Shown: positions 52,061 to 61,844, counted from the first letter of the stretch. The stretch: DNA of 64,000 nt from an uncultured Schlesneria sp. (GCA_903840265.1 CAIMFH010000022.1:62001-126000), one strand, 5' to 3'. Numbers and translations are program-made. Notes: generated by a model not told the origin, from the sequence alone.

Positions 52061-52576
52061 TCAGATATTTTTATCTGCGGTCGCGATCGCGCTCATTTCA
52101 ACGCGTTCGCGAATCATCGCTGCCCTGGCACTGACGACTTGCACGGCGATGCGAGTTTCTTGAAGCAGCCGTACTGAGCCGTAAACAAGGGCGCTCACCG
52201 CGATCAAACCGGCACCCACGCCTAGTACCTCTAGGAAGTAGACCAGGTGCGGTTGCGGCAAGACGACGACCAGCACCGCTCCCAACAGCGATACGAAGGC
52301 GGCAAGTGCAAATGCGCCCAACGCCACGTACACGCTTCGAAGTGCTCGCAGCAGCAACAAGGCACGCTCTTCCGAAGTCGCCAGTTCACGAAGTCGGCGC
52401 CTCGCCTCTGGATTGTCGTAGTTGACGGTTTGTTCGAGTTGCTTCGAGAGTTCGCGGGCTCGATCCACCGAGCGAGCAAGTCGATTGCTGGTACTCATGA
52501 TCAGCACTGACGATGCGTTCGTCAGAATCGCCGGGGCCACCATCAGGGACAAGACTGCAAACGGGTTCGATTCCAT
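52061..52576 (-). CDS. DUF2721 membrane protein
   Basis: 171 residues from the ATG at 52576 (GAAGGT upstream). MESNPFAVLSLMVAPAILTN with ASSVLIMSTSNRLARSVDRA is the DUF2721 opening. The first helix (6-28) is followed by a cytoplasmic helical loop and two further membrane helices (YVALGAFALAAFVSLLGAVL; EVLGVGAGLIAVSALVYG). The family is widespread, with unknown function. A start eight codons upstream lacks support. Confidence 0.82.
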   Translation of the reverse strand: MESNPFAVLSLMVAPAILTNASSVLIMSTSNRLARSVDRARELSKQLEQTVNYDNPEARRRLRELATSEERALLLLRALRSVYVALGAFALAAFVSLLGAVLVVVLPQPHLVYFLEVLGVGAGLIAVSALVYGSVRLLQETRIAVQVVSARAAMIRERVEMSAIATADKNI

Positions 52577-52645
52577 ACCTTCGCCTGTTTTCAAAGTCAT
52601 CGGGTCGTCACGAGGATTGTACGCAGCGGGTCAATCGATTGCCCC

Positions 52646-53119
52646 CTACAACCAATCATTGATAATGTCGCGAACTTCTTCCGATTCGAGTGTTTCATGA
52701 GCCAGCAGGTTGTCCGCCAGTGCCGCCACGGCAGACCAGTGCGGTTCCGAATCGAGCAGGCGGTACAGCACTCCGGTCAGATCCTCCAGATACGACAGTC
52801 GCTTGCGCTGGTCGGCAAACAGCGGTTCGGCCAGTTCCCAGGCGGCCTGCCAGTCGTGAGCCCACTCGGCGACCAAGCCGGGATGAAATGGATCGCCGGT
52901 GTACAGCATCTCTGCCACCGGTCCCGCCAACGACACCTGAATGGCCCGCTCCCGAAACTGCTTCTCGGACAGCCGCGAACGTCGCCAGATGATCTGAGTG
53001 TCGCCGAACCGCGCCGGGCCATCGTCGTTGTCGGGATCAATCGTCACCGAGCGAACTTTCGCTCCCAGATACACGGCCACATAGGCATGTCCTGCTTCGT
53101 GATAGGCAGTCGGTTCCAT
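52646..53119 (-). CDS. Small HEAGH zinc-metalloprotease-like protein
   Basis: 157 residues. YHEAGHAYVAVYLGA puts the zinc motif HExxH at residues 7-11, right at the N-terminus, and AGPVAEMLYTGDPF later resembles the third ligand region of FtsH-type (M41) peptidases. There is no AAA domain or membrane helix, so this is a free peptidase-like domain. It lies 24 bp after the DUF1570 gene on the same strand, which also has an HExxH motif. Proteolytic activity is plausible but unproven. Confidence 0.75.
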   Translation of the reverse strand: MEPTAYHEAGHAYVAVYLGAKVRSVTIDPDNDDGPARFGDTQIIWRRSRLSEKQFRERAIQVSLAGPVAEMLYTGDPFHPGLVAEWAHDWQAAWELAEPLFADQRKRLSYLEDLTGVLYRLLDSEPHWSAVAALADNLLAHETLESEEVRDIINDWL

Positions 53120-53143
53120 CCGCTATCCGTTCCGTGGTCGCTA

Positions 53144-54640
53144 TTATTCTCGATAGACAGGTGCGGGCAACTGCCCGCGCTGCCACTGCAACGCCGTATC
53201 GCTATCGGCCACCGCGGCGCGAACTTTAACGACAAATGTCTGAGAGGGCCCACCCGGCGCATTCTGCATCTGCTTTTGAGCAAACTGCTTGGCGAGTGGC
53301 ATCTCTTTCTGCGGAGCGACATTCGGCAAATACCAGTCGGCATACGTTCCCGCGTCGGTTTCCACCGTGACATAAAAGGACATGGGACGCAACAGCGACA
53401 GATTACGCATCCGTCCTTCCGCCTGCATCGCGCCATTGTTGACTCGCCCGGCGGTCATTTCGACTTCCGCCAAATTGATTTGACGCAGCATGTATCCCGG
53501 TGGTTTCGGAGTGTCGAGCGACACCTTCTGCTTCTTGGCAGCAATCTCAATCGCTTGCGGGAATTCGCTCTGCAACTTGCCGACGCGCTTGCCGAAGATC
53601 CGTTCGAAATCGTCGACTCGCGTCTGGCTGTCGTCCCGCTGCAAAGGTTGCTTTTGCGACAAGAGCTGCAGGTATTCGATGTACTGCTTGCGGTACCTCG
53701 TCGCCAGGAACCAATGGATGCTCCACGCATGCGCATACGCTTCGCCAGCCAGGACATCACCACGAAACGCACGGTCATTCGCGACGACTTCATCCCAATT
53801 GACTGTTCTTGCGCGCATGGCACCGCGAGCATACCGGGTATTTAATTTCAGTGGCCCCGAGTTGATTTTCTCACCCGTTCCTTCGAATCCAGTGGCGATT
53901 CCCTCGTTAAACCAGGCAGGCGAAGGGGACAGGCGTTGCAGGATGCCGCGATTGTAGACCTGCTGATGGATTGCTTCGTGCAGCGGTGTTTCGAACGTGT
54001 GGCATTCGCTCATCCGGATCACCAGATGATTCGTCAGCACGCTGTAGTAGCCGAGAATATTCTGGGCCGACAACCCGCGGCCCCCAGTCTGTTCAGCCGT
54101 GAACTTGATGAAGTCGTCGTCGGTTTCGAAGATCAGCAGTACGAGAGGATACCGCGGTTTGACGATCTCGATCTTGAGATCGTCCACAAAGTCGAGAAAG
54201 ACTTTCTCGACGAGCGTCATAAACTTCGCCGCTTTTTTTAGCATCGCCGTCGCTTTGGCGTCGTACTGCTTGGGCAACGGCTCGGCCAGGACCAGCCCGA
54301 TCACATAGGTGGAATCAGAGTGACCTCGAAATTTGTCCTTGCCAAATCGCTCAGTCAGGCGTTCCAGCATCTCGGCACAGGAGATCGGGGTCGGATCGTG
54401 CCCGGGAACCCGTTGTAGAATCTGGTCCTGAGGAATCGCCTCGATCCGGCCATCGGTCCGTTCGAGCGCCATCACTCCCTGGCCTTCTCCGATGAGTCGC
54501 GCTTCCACGGTCACCTTGTTGCCGTCGTCCTCCTTAACCGTGAAAACATCGGCAGACGCAGGGGCACTGACCGCCAGGATCAGCAGACCGGCGAGCAACA
54601 TTGCGATAATTCGAGGAGAAAACTGCAGGGACGTGACCAT
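53144..54640 (-). CDS. DUF1570 secreted protein with HExxH motif
   Basis: 498 residues. Signal peptide about 1-30. An N-terminal beta domain (FTVKEDDGNKVTVEARLIG, about 33-75) looks like the SHD1-type module. The DUF1570 domain carries PLHEAIHQQVYNRGI (His221, Glu222, His225) and PAWFNEGIATGFEG, the layout of gluzincin metallopeptidases, with the third ligand probably Glu in NEGIA. DUF1570 proteins are characteristic of planctomycetes and have no tested function I know of. Upstream of the HEAGH gene by 24 bp. Confidence 0.83.
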   Translation of the reverse strand: MVTSLQFSPRIIAMLLAGLLILAVSAPASADVFTVKEDDGNKVTVEARLIGEGQGVMALERTDGRIEAIPQDQILQRVPGHDPTPISCAEMLERLTERFGKDKFRGHSDSTYVIGLVLAEPLPKQYDAKATAMLKKAAKFMTLVEKVFLDFVDDLKIEIVKPRYPLVLLIFETDDDFIKFTAEQTGGRGLSAQNILGYYSVLTNHLVIRMSECHTFETPLHEAIHQQVYNRGILQRLSPSPAWFNEGIATGFEGTGEKINSGPLKLNTRYARGAMRARTVNWDEVVANDRAFRGDVLAGEAYAHAWSIHWFLATRYRKQYIEYLQLLSQKQPLQRDDSQTRVDDFERIFGKRVGKLQSEFPQAIEIAAKKQKVSLDTPKPPGYMLRQINLAEVEMTAGRVNNGAMQAEGRMRNLSLLRPMSFYVTVETDAGTYADWYLPNVAPQKEMPLAKQFAQKQMQNAPGGPSQTFVVKVRAAVADSDTALQWQRGQLPAPVYRE

Positions 54641-54754
54641 GAACGGCTCCAGATGGCAATCTCGTCGGTCTTGACGATTGTCATCGAACCCAAGGCGATC
54701 GGCTAGTCAGAATTTTCATGATCGACGTGGAATGCTTCGCGAAGTCTCGCTGAG

Positions 54755-55375
54755 TTACGCAATTCCTTCGTCTCGCGCCTGAAATACCGGCAGCCGAAGA
54801 CGCCAGCGAATCGCCGCCAGTCGCAACACAAGTGTGACGGTGGTTCCAAAAGCCAGGTTGAACCAGTGCCCTGGCCAGATAGACGCTGCCCCGATGTACG
54901 CCAAGCTGCCGATGAAGGCTGCCGTCGCGTAGAGGTAGATCTGCGGGCGAAAAACAAGCGGCACTTCCCCCAGCAACACGTCGCGGAAGATCCCGCCTGC
55001 CACGCCGGTCATGACTCCAAACAGCACACAGATCGTTCCGGCATGATGCAGACTGAAGGTTTTGTGCGTTCCGACCAAAGCCACAAATGACAGGAAGAAG
55101 GCATCTGTGATCAAGAATGATCGCGAGGACGGGTCGAGGAATCTTCCCAGATAGATTGTCAGCGTTACCGAAACGATCGCCGAAACCAGAAACGAATGAT
55201 CCGCCACCCAGAACACTGGAACATCCAGCAGCACATCACGCAACGACCCGCCTCCGACGGCGGTGACCAGTCCGAGGACCACCACACCGAACCAGTCGAT
55301 CCCCTTACCACGCGCGGCCAAGGCGCCGGTGGCGGCACCAAACACGACGGCCAGATGTTCCAGAACGTATCGCAC
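54755..55375 (-). CDS. TRIC / UPF0126-family membrane channel protein
   Basis: Seven helices in two similar halves, each with the glycine pattern: VTAVGGGSLRDVLLDVPVFW and VTGVAGGIFRDVLLGEVPLV. This matches the bacterial TRIC (trimeric intracellular cation channel, YicG-like) family. I start at the GTG at 55375 (AGGG upstream), giving 206 residues, the usual size. The frame runs on to 55516, but that part includes an intergenic repeat (the CCACGGAAGACACGGAAG module) and fits nothing in the family. Ion selectivity in bacteria is poorly known, potassium being proposed. Confidence 0.82.
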   Translation of the reverse strand: MRYVLEHLAVVFGAATGALAARGKGIDWFGVVVLGLVTAVGGGSLRDVLLDVPVFWVADHSFLVSAIVSVTLTIYLGRFLDPSSRSFLITDAFFLSFVALVGTHKTFSLHHAGTICVLFGVMTGVAGGIFRDVLLGEVPLVFRPQIYLYATAAFIGSLAYIGAASIWPGHWFNLAFGTTVTLVLRLAAIRWRLRLPVFQARDEGIA

Positions 55376-55497
55376 AAGAGCCCTAAGTTTCGAGATTCGA
55401 ATCGGCCAGAACAAGAGAGGCTCTCGGGTTGTATCCGGAAGCAACACGAAGTCAACCGCGGGAAGTACGAAGGCAGGCTCAGAGGAAGACCAGGACA

Positions 55498-55536
55498 GTT
55501 TAACCACGGAAGACACGGAAGCTCACGGAATGAAGA
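55498..55536. repeat. Single mosaic repeat module
   Basis: ACCACGGAAGACACGGAAG followed by CTCACGGAATGAAG, the inverted form of the TTCCGTGTATTCCGTGGTTC module found at 12.8, 13.5 and 16.1 kb. It lies upstream of the TRIC gene and, in this orientation, would be at the 3' side of a plus-strand gene. Confidence 0.5.
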
Positions 55537-55656
55537 AAAGACGAAAAATGAGTCGGCGATGCGTGCGGGCTTTGGCCTGTCACGTCATCACGATTGCAAC
55601 CGCGGCCATTGTCTGCGACAACTTCGTCAAATCCCCAGCCAACGCGGAGGCCACGT

Positions 55657-56514
55657 ATGCATACACTCCTTCTCTCTTGCCTGCTTCTGGCAACACCTGA
55701 CGTGATCCCCGAGGGCAAGTCGACCATCGACCTAGCTTTTGAAAAGTTGACGCTGAGGCTCTACGCCTACAAACCGGCGAATTTTCAAAATGGCCCGATG
55801 CTGATGGTCTTTCACGGGATCCTGCGGAACGCCGAAGAGTACCGTGATCACGCCGTCGAGATGGGCGATCGATTCGGCGCGCTGATCATCTGTCCCTTGT
55901 TTGAAGAGAAGATCTTCCCGATCCCCAAGTACCAGTTCGGCGGCATTGTCGATGACGAAGGTCACGCTGTTCCCGCCAAGGATCGGACTGCAGAATACGT
56001 CAACCGGATCGCGAAAGAGATTCGACGACGCGAAGGACGCGCCGACCTGCCCTACGCGCTGATCGGGCATTCCGGCGGAGGTCAGTTCCTGGGGCGACTT
56101 GCCGCCTTCGTGCAAACGGACGCTCAACGAATTGTCGTCTCGAATCCAAGCAGCTACACGCTGCCGACCGACAAGCAACCGTTTCCGTTCGGTTTCGGCG
56201 GACTTCCCGCCGAACTGGCAAACGATGACGTCTACAAAGCCTATCTCGGTCAACCTGTGACTCTGTATGTGGGATCAAAGGACATCGTTCGCGATGAGTA
56301 CTTTGACGCATCCAAACTGGCGGAAGTGCAAGGCGATACTCGGTTCGCACGCGCGAAGTATGCGTACGAATTCGCGAAGAACGTCGCTCAAGAGAAGGGG
56401 TGGCCCTTCAATTGGAAACTGCTGATTGCCGAAGGAATCGAACACGACCACGAAAAGATGTTCAACAGCCCCGACTGCGCCATCGCACTCGGCTGGAAGC
56501 CGAAAGAGAAATAG
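55657..56514 (+). CDS. Secreted alpha/beta hydrolase
   Basis: 285 residues from the ATG at 55657, which has GGAGG seven bases upstream. A short signal peptide (HTLLLSCLLLATPDV) leads to a hydrolase fold: MLMVFHGILRNAEEYRDHAV, oxyanion region, nucleophile elbow IGHSGGGQF with Ser139, acid in VGSKDIVRDEYFDA and probably His in EGIEHDHEKMF. Similar to planctomycete esterases of the poly(3-hydroxybutyrate)-depolymerase or carboxylesterase type. Its stop is 5 bp from the convergent flippase gene. Confidence 0.8.
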   Translation: MHTLLLSCLLLATPDVIPEGKSTIDLAFEKLTLRLYAYKPANFQNGPMLMVFHGILRNAEEYRDHAVEMGDRFGALIICPLFEEKIFPIPKYQFGGIVDDEGHAVPAKDRTAEYVNRIAKEIRRREGRADLPYALIGHSGGGQFLGRLAAFVQTDAQRIVVSNPSSYTLPTDKQPFPFGFGGLPAELANDDVYKAYLGQPVTLYVGSKDIVRDEYFDASKLAEVQGDTRFARAKYAYEFAKNVAQEKGWPFNWKLLIAEGIEHDHEKMFNSPDCAIALGWKPKEK

Positions 56515-56518
56515 CAGC

Positions 56519-58048
56519 CTACGAAGCCACGGCATCCGGCGAAGATGCTGTCGGTAGCGATAGCCTCTGCAGGGCACCTCGAACCCACAGACCCGCGCCG
56601 AGTGTTCCAGCACCACAGATTGTCACCGCCAGCAGCGCCAGCCAGTTCCCATGACTCCACGACTGGTTTCCAATCGTGATCGAGTACGCGAGCAGCGCCA
56701 TCAGCGGGACTGCTTGCGGCCAGACGGCCTCTTCCGTGATTCGTCGCAGGCTGATCTGCAGTCGGCTTAGGGCATACGGCACAAGGACGCACAGTTCGAA
56801 CAGCACAACCGGGATCGTGGTTCCCCAGGCGACCCCTTCGATACCGTACGATCGGCACAGGAGAATGCTGAGACCCAGGTTGCAGATCGCTTCGCCCAGA
56901 TAGATGCAGGCGGGGACTCGAACGTTACCGCTGCCGAAGAGGAACGCTCGCAGGATCCCGCAGGGAAGGGCGACCAGTTGAGCTCCCAGCAACACCATCA
57001 AGATGCGGTGAGACTGCGCCAGATCCCCGTCAGTCAATTTCGAACCGACCCATAGTCGCAAGACATCTCCGGCGAAGAACCACGCCCCGATGAACGCTGC
57101 GCTGGTGAGCAACAGCACAATCCCCAGCGTCTTGATGAGGAAGCGATTTCGCTTGGCTCGATCGGTTTCACTTTGCAGCGCCCCCGCCGTCGGCATGCAG
57201 ATGTGAGCAATCTTGTCGATCGGCTGTTTGGCAAACTGAGTCAGCCGCAAGCCGAAGTAATAAGGAACAATCGCCTCTTTGCCCAGTAGCAAACCGATCG
57301 TGATCGTGTCGGTCGCATTGATCAACTGGCTCGCGACTACGCCGACAAACGCCATCGAACTGAAGTGACCGCATTCACGCATGACATCGCGACTGAGCAG
57401 CGACGGGCCCACCGCCAGCGTTGGCAGAATCCGCCGAGCCAGCACGATGTACGACAGGTTCTCGCCCAGAGCCACAATAAAGTAGATCGAGGCGATCGTC
57501 ACCAACCCGTAGCGATCACTGAGGAAGAAGACAAACAGGACGAGACGTACAAGATCGAACGAGAATCCGATACCGCGTTCCAGATCGAACCGCCGCAAGC
57601 CGTGCAGTACCCCGCCAAAGACGCTGCCCGCCATACCGACGGCGACGTTAACCCCCAGGATCAGGATCGTGATGCGGGCTTCCAGCAGGTCCTCGCCAAC
57701 CCAGCCGCCCCACCAACCCGCGGTCAGACACAAGCCGCAGGCGAACAGGAATGCGATGGCACCCATCCCCAGATAAATCGTCAGGACCAGCGTCACCACC
57801 TGATTGACGCGGTGCATGTCCCCTTCCGAATGATACTTGGCGACGTAGCGCGAGATCGTTTCGCCCAGCCCGCAATAGAGCAGGGCGGAGTAACTGGCGA
57901 TGGAATTGATCAGCAGCCAGCTTCCATAGGTCGATACGCCCAGCACATCCAGCGTGTATCGAGTCAGGAAGAACCCGATCACCAGATTCGAGGCGTGAGT
58001 TCCCCAACTGGCAAGGACATTACGTCGAACGGAACCGGCAAACGACAT
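56519..58048 (-). CDS. Oligosaccharide flippase (Wzx-like, MOP superfamily)
   Basis: 509 residues with about fourteen membrane helices. It opens SFAGSVRRNVLASWGTHASN and FFLTRYTLDVLGVSTYGSW, the usual beginning of polysaccharide-biosynthesis flippases (PST family). The family flips lipid-linked sugar units across the inner membrane for polymer assembly. The methyltransferase gene next upstream on the same strand, 66 bp away, may belong to the same surface-glycan set. The substrate is unknown. Confidence 0.85.
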   Translation of the reverse strand: MSFAGSVRRNVLASWGTHASNLVIGFFLTRYTLDVLGVSTYGSWLLINSIASYSALLYCGLGETISRYVAKYHSEGDMHRVNQVVTLVLTIYLGMGAIAFLFACGLCLTAGWWGGWVGEDLLEARITILILGVNVAVGMAGSVFGGVLHGLRRFDLERGIGFSFDLVRLVLFVFFLSDRYGLVTIASIYFIVALGENLSYIVLARRILPTLAVGPSLLSRDVMRECGHFSSMAFVGVVASQLINATDTITIGLLLGKEAIVPYYFGLRLTQFAKQPIDKIAHICMPTAGALQSETDRAKRNRFLIKTLGIVLLLTSAAFIGAWFFAGDVLRLWVGSKLTDGDLAQSHRILMVLLGAQLVALPCGILRAFLFGSGNVRVPACIYLGEAICNLGLSILLCRSYGIEGVAWGTTIPVVLFELCVLVPYALSRLQISLRRITEEAVWPQAVPLMALLAYSITIGNQSWSHGNWLALLAVTICGAGTLGAGLWVRGALQRLSLPTASSPDAVAS

Positions 58049-58114
58049 CGGATGGAAACTCGATTTATCAGGCTAGTATTTCAACGACGCGAAGCTGGCC
58101 ACCAGATCAATCGA

Positions 58115-58819
58115 TCATGGTTTGGCGGCCACAATCCATGTCTGTCGCAGGGTGGGCCCCGTAATCTGTTCGACCGTGAACCCAACCTCGGTCAGAGTCC
58201 TAGTGAGCCAGGCTCGCGAATGATGGTATCGGCGATATCCCGCCCCGGTCGGCCAACCACGCCAATGCTTAATGCCGCAGGCGTACAAGCATTTTCGGAA
58301 CACGAAACTTAGACGAGTCTTCAACTTCACTGGTTCCATATTGAGCTGGAAGACGAACTGTCCTCCCGACCGCAATAGCTGGAAGGCATCGCGGAAGTAC
58401 GTCGTGAGCGCTTCCGCGTTGATGTAATAGAAGACTTCGTACGAAAAGACTGTGTCACATGCGGTGATTGATGCCGGGCAAAGGTGGACTCCGTCGGCCA
58501 CTTCAAAGCTGATTTCACTCCGTTCGTTGCGACGCTGAGCCTCCTCGATCAATCGCGGCGCGATATCAACGCCCACCACTCGACCGAAGTGGTCGGCCAA
58601 TGCCGCCGACATCCGCCCCAGCCCGCAACCGACTTCCAGAGCGCTGCGGTCCTTGCCACATTTCATTCCCGTCATCTCGATCGCACGCGCCAGATCATCG
58701 CGGCCGGATTGCAGCACGGTCGTCCAGTTCGCGTCGGCGGACACCAGCTTGTCCATGCTATGGATGCCGACTTCGTCCAGCGACTTATTCCACCACTCAA
58801 TGGAAGCAGTTTGGCTCAT
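58115..58819 (-). CDS. Class I SAM-dependent methyltransferase
   Basis: 234 residues from the ATG at 58819 (AAGG six bases upstream; an in-frame ATG eight codons earlier is also possible). Motif I is SALEVGCGLGRMSAALADHF, with GVDIAPRLIEEAQRR as motif Post I, VADGVHLCPASITACDTVF as motif II and LRSGGQFVFQLNME as motif III. The C-terminal half (AWLTRTLTEVGFTVEQI) also fits. Substrate unknown; the flippase neighbour suggests glycan or lipid methylation. Confidence 0.85.
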   Translation of the reverse strand: MSQTASIEWWNKSLDEVGIHSMDKLVSADANWTTVLQSGRDDLARAIEMTGMKCGKDRSALEVGCGLGRMSAALADHFGRVVGVDIAPRLIEEAQRRNERSEISFEVADGVHLCPASITACDTVFSYEVFYYINAEALTTYFRDAFQLLRSGGQFVFQLNMEPVKLKTRLSFVFRKCLYACGIKHWRGWPTGAGYRRYHHSRAWLTRTLTEVGFTVEQITGPTLRQTWIVAAKP

Positions 58820-59276
58820 GGATACGACCTTATTTGCTGTCATTGAAAACTTCAGTGACCGGAAAACGAAGCTTCGATCCGGCTAAAACGTCACAGGCTT
58901 AGGCGATTTTAGGCAGCGGAATGCCCCCCGCCGCCACTCCAATCCGATCCAAATAAAGCAACGACGACGCCAAGACACTGGCGCAATCGCTCATCCTGAA
59001 TCTATGTCATAAACGGACCGACTTTCGGGCAGACGTGGTATTTCGGCGACGCCACGAAGCCGCTCGATCCATAAGGTCGTTACAATCGGAACCCTCCCTT
59101 GGGTGCCACGGTCTTGGAGTCTTCGACAAGGCCGTGTCTTTGGTATTTGGGAGGGCGAGGCCACTGCCGAGCCGCGCCTGTTATTGTGAGTCCATCGACA
59201 GGTGCGGCTCGGCAGGAGCCTCGCCCTCCCAATCACGAATTATTTCGCGAGCAGAATCGCGCACGGTTCTTATTAG
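58820..59276. repeat. Repeat-rich gap with two palindrome families
   Basis: No gene. 59101-59140 is the third copy of the CACGGTCTTG...CAAGGCCGTG hairpin seen at 13371 and 15650. 59148-59231 is the long GEAPAEP palindrome, arms starting TGGGAGGGCGAGG and ending CCTCGCCCTCCCA, inverted relative to the copy at 37021. The remaining part has no recognisable element. The VWA gene starts soon after. Confidence 0.7.
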
Positions 59277-61817
59277 ATGTCCCCCATGACCCGACAGCTC
59301 GTCTTTCAGGGAGCCCAGTCCCCGCTGGTGCTGTGCCTGCATTTGGCGGCCGTCGGAGCGACACTGGCCCTGATCGTGATGCTGCTGCGTTACGAACGGC
59401 AGTTGGTCTCGCGAAAGGTCGGGCTGACGCTGCTGCTGCTGCGAATCGCGGTGCTGGCAACCGTGCTGATGACGCTGCTGCAACCGGTACTCAGTTGGAC
59501 GCTGGACGAGCGTCGGACGGGCCGCATCCTGGTCGGGATCGATCTGTCGGACAGCATGGGAACAACGGACGTTCACGCGATGCGAGCGGAAAAACTTCGG
59601 TGGGCTCGCGGGCTGGGGATGATCGGCAATCCGACAATCGATGCGAGGTTAGATCGCTGGCAGCAGGCCTTTGAAGAGCAGCGCGAACCAGAATGGGTCG
59701 ACGCCGCTGAGACTGACGATCCGAATCGCAGGGCGGCCTTGGAGGAATCGCGTCGCAAGCAACTGCAGGCACTCTTCCGCGAACTGGATGCGTTGCCTCG
59801 CAAAGAAATCGCACGTCGATTGCTGACCACCGTCCCCCAGCCGCTGCTGGACGAGCTGAAACCATTGGGACGCATCGAGCTGTTCGCCTTCGCTGGTAAG
59901 ACCGAAACGATGGATCGCGAACAACTCGACAAGATGGTGGCGACACCGTCGGCGAGTCTGGTGACGTCGACCACGGATCTGGCCGTTGCATTGCAGTCGG
60001 GCGGTTCATTGTCGGGCGACATCATGGGCCTGATCCTGGTCACGGAGGGTCGCGATCAGTCGGGCAAGGCTCTCGCGCCGCTGGCGGCATCGCTTAAGGC
60101 TTCCAGCACCCCCATCTATCCGGTGATGATCGGCTCCACCTATCGGCCGAAGGATCTGTCGTTCGCTTCGCTCGAGTACCCGCAATCGGTCTACAAAGGG
60201 GATCACCCTCAACTAAAGGCCACAATTAGCACCGTCGGTTTCGAAGGCAAAACAATCGAGATCGAGCTGGTCCCCGAGCACGATCCAGCCGCTGCACCGA
60301 TCAAGAAATCGGTGGCGGTGACGGGCCCTTCGGTCGATGTGGAGTTTGACCTGGATGCGAAAGAGATCGGGCGCAAATCATATCTTGTACGCACGCCAGT
60401 TTTGGAAGGAGAATCTCGCGACGACAACAACAGTCGTACGTTTGCCTTGAGCGTCGTCGATGACCGCGCCAAGGTCTTTCTAATCGATGGAGATGCCCGC
60501 TGGGAGTTCCGCTATCTGGACGCCGCGTTATCGCGAGATGAGCGTATTGACTTGAAGCATGTCCTGGTCCAGCAGCCGTATCTTGGCATTCTGCCCGAAC
60601 CGTTTTTTCCACAGAGGCTCGATCTGCCTGCCGATGCCACCGACGTTGCCAATTCACCTTTCGCGAATATCGACCTGGTGATTGTGGGCGATGTCTCACC
60701 AATCTCTTTGAACGACAAATCTCTGCAGCTCTTGCACGATTTTGTCGTGAATGGCGGGACATTGGTGATCTCGGCAGGAAAGCGCTGGATGCCGATTGGG
60801 TATCAGTCGCCGATCCTTGAACAATTGCTGCCAATCACCAATGTCCGATCGATCAACATCAACGATCGATCGGCCGAGGGACCGCCATCGCAACGCGGGC
60901 TGCCCGTCCAGTTGACCGTCGATGGCGAACAGCAGGCGATGTTTCAGTTCGCGGCCGGAATGCCCGAGAATCAAGCGATTTGGAAAAGTCTGCCGGGACA
61001 GATGTGGGCGATTCTTGGTGACCCAAAACCTGCCGCGACGGTTTGGGCAACGACAGTGCTGCCAGCAGGTGCAAATCCCTTGGACGCGGATCGCAAGCAT
61101 GCATTAATCGTTCACCAGCACCTGGGATCGGGCCAGGTACTGTGGATGGGATTTGATGGAACATGGCGCTGGCGTCAGCGGGTGGGCGACACCTACCACC
61201 ATCGTTATTGGGGCCAACTGGCTCGCTGGGCCGCCGCGAACAAAGTCACCGCCGGAAATGAATTCGTCCGCTTCGGCCCGGATCGACCCGATATCGAACT
61301 CGGTCAGGACTCGATCCTGCGAGCAAAATGGATGGCGCCGTTCCTGCAGAAGTTTCCGCGATTGAAAGCTCACGCCGATATTTTTCGTGCTGGCGATCCA
61401 CCGGGAAAGGTCTTCAGCCGCATCGACCTGGGTCCATCGGCAGTCAGTCCGCTACAGCACGAAGGGAAAGCCGTCGGTCTGCCCGCGGGGGAATATCGAG
61501 TCACCTTGACGGCCGAGAACGTGGAACTCGGCGACAAGTCTGTCGAAGCGACGCTGTACGTACATGATCGCCCGAGCCAGGAACTGAGCGAACTGTCCGC
61601 GAACCGCGACTTGTTGACACAAATTGCGGACGTGAGCGGCGGTCGCCTGTTCCTGCCGGACCAGTTGCATGAATTACCCAAGATGTTCAAAACGTACGAC
61701 GGGAATGTCTCTCGCTATGAAGAAACGCCACTCTGGGATCGCTGGCCCTGGCTGGTGCTGCTCTGCGGCTTGATGACCGCCGAATGGGTCGTTCGAAAAC
61801 TGAATGGACTACCGTAA
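59277..61817 (+). CDS. VWA / glutamine-amidotransferase-like membrane protein
   Basis: 846 residues from the ATG at 59277 (a second in-frame ATG at 59286). Two N-terminal helices (HLAAVGATLALIVMLL; LTLLLLRIAVLATVLMTLLQ) precede a VWA domain with ILVGIDLSDSMGTTD (Asp89, Ser91, Ser93). The middle has VVDDRAKVFLIDGDARWEFR and DLVIVGDVSPISLNDKSLQL, the class-I amidotransferase-like fold without its catalytic triad visible. A last helix sits at PWLVLLCGLMTAEWVVRKL. It pairs in type with the BatA/VWA protein at 48207. Three membrane segments place the large middle part in the periplasm. Confidence 0.82.
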   Translation: MSPMTRQLVFQGAQSPLVLCLHLAAVGATLALIVMLLRYERQLVSRKVGLTLLLLRIAVLATVLMTLLQPVLSWTLDERRTGRILVGIDLSDSMGTTDVHAMRAEKLRWARGLGMIGNPTIDARLDRWQQAFEEQREPEWVDAAETDDPNRRAALEESRRKQLQALFRELDALPRKEIARRLLTTVPQPLLDELKPLGRIELFAFAGKTETMDREQLDKMVATPSASLVTSTTDLAVALQSGGSLSGDIMGLILVTEGRDQSGKALAPLAASLKASSTPIYPVMIGSTYRPKDLSFASLEYPQSVYKGDHPQLKATISTVGFEGKTIEIELVPEHDPAAAPIKKSVAVTGPSVDVEFDLDAKEIGRKSYLVRTPVLEGESRDDNNSRTFALSVVDDRAKVFLIDGDARWEFRYLDAALSRDERIDLKHVLVQQPYLGILPEPFFPQRLDLPADATDVANSPFANIDLVIVGDVSPISLNDKSLQLLHDFVVNGGTLVISAGKRWMPIGYQSPILEQLLPITNVRSININDRSAEGPPSQRGLPVQLTVDGEQQAMFQFAAGMPENQAIWKSLPGQMWAILGDPKPAATVWATTVLPAGANPLDADRKHALIVHQHLGSGQVLWMGFDGTWRWRQRVGDTYHHRYWGQLARWAAANKVTAGNEFVRFGPDRPDIELGQDSILRAKWMAPFLQKFPRLKAHADIFRAGDPPGKVFSRIDLGPSAVSPLQHEGKAVGLPAGEYRVTLTAENVELGDKSVEATLYVHDRPSQELSELSANRDLLTQIADVSGGRLFLPDQLHELPKMFKTYDGNVSRYEETPLWDRWPWLVLLCGLMTAEWVVRKLNGLP

Positions 61818-61844
61818 GCGAGAGCGGCGATAGGGAGATCAATC

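Noticed and set aside
55376-55516. Longer N-terminus of the TRIC protein
   Set aside because: It contains an intergenic repeat module and no family similarity. The GTG at 55375 gives the usual length.
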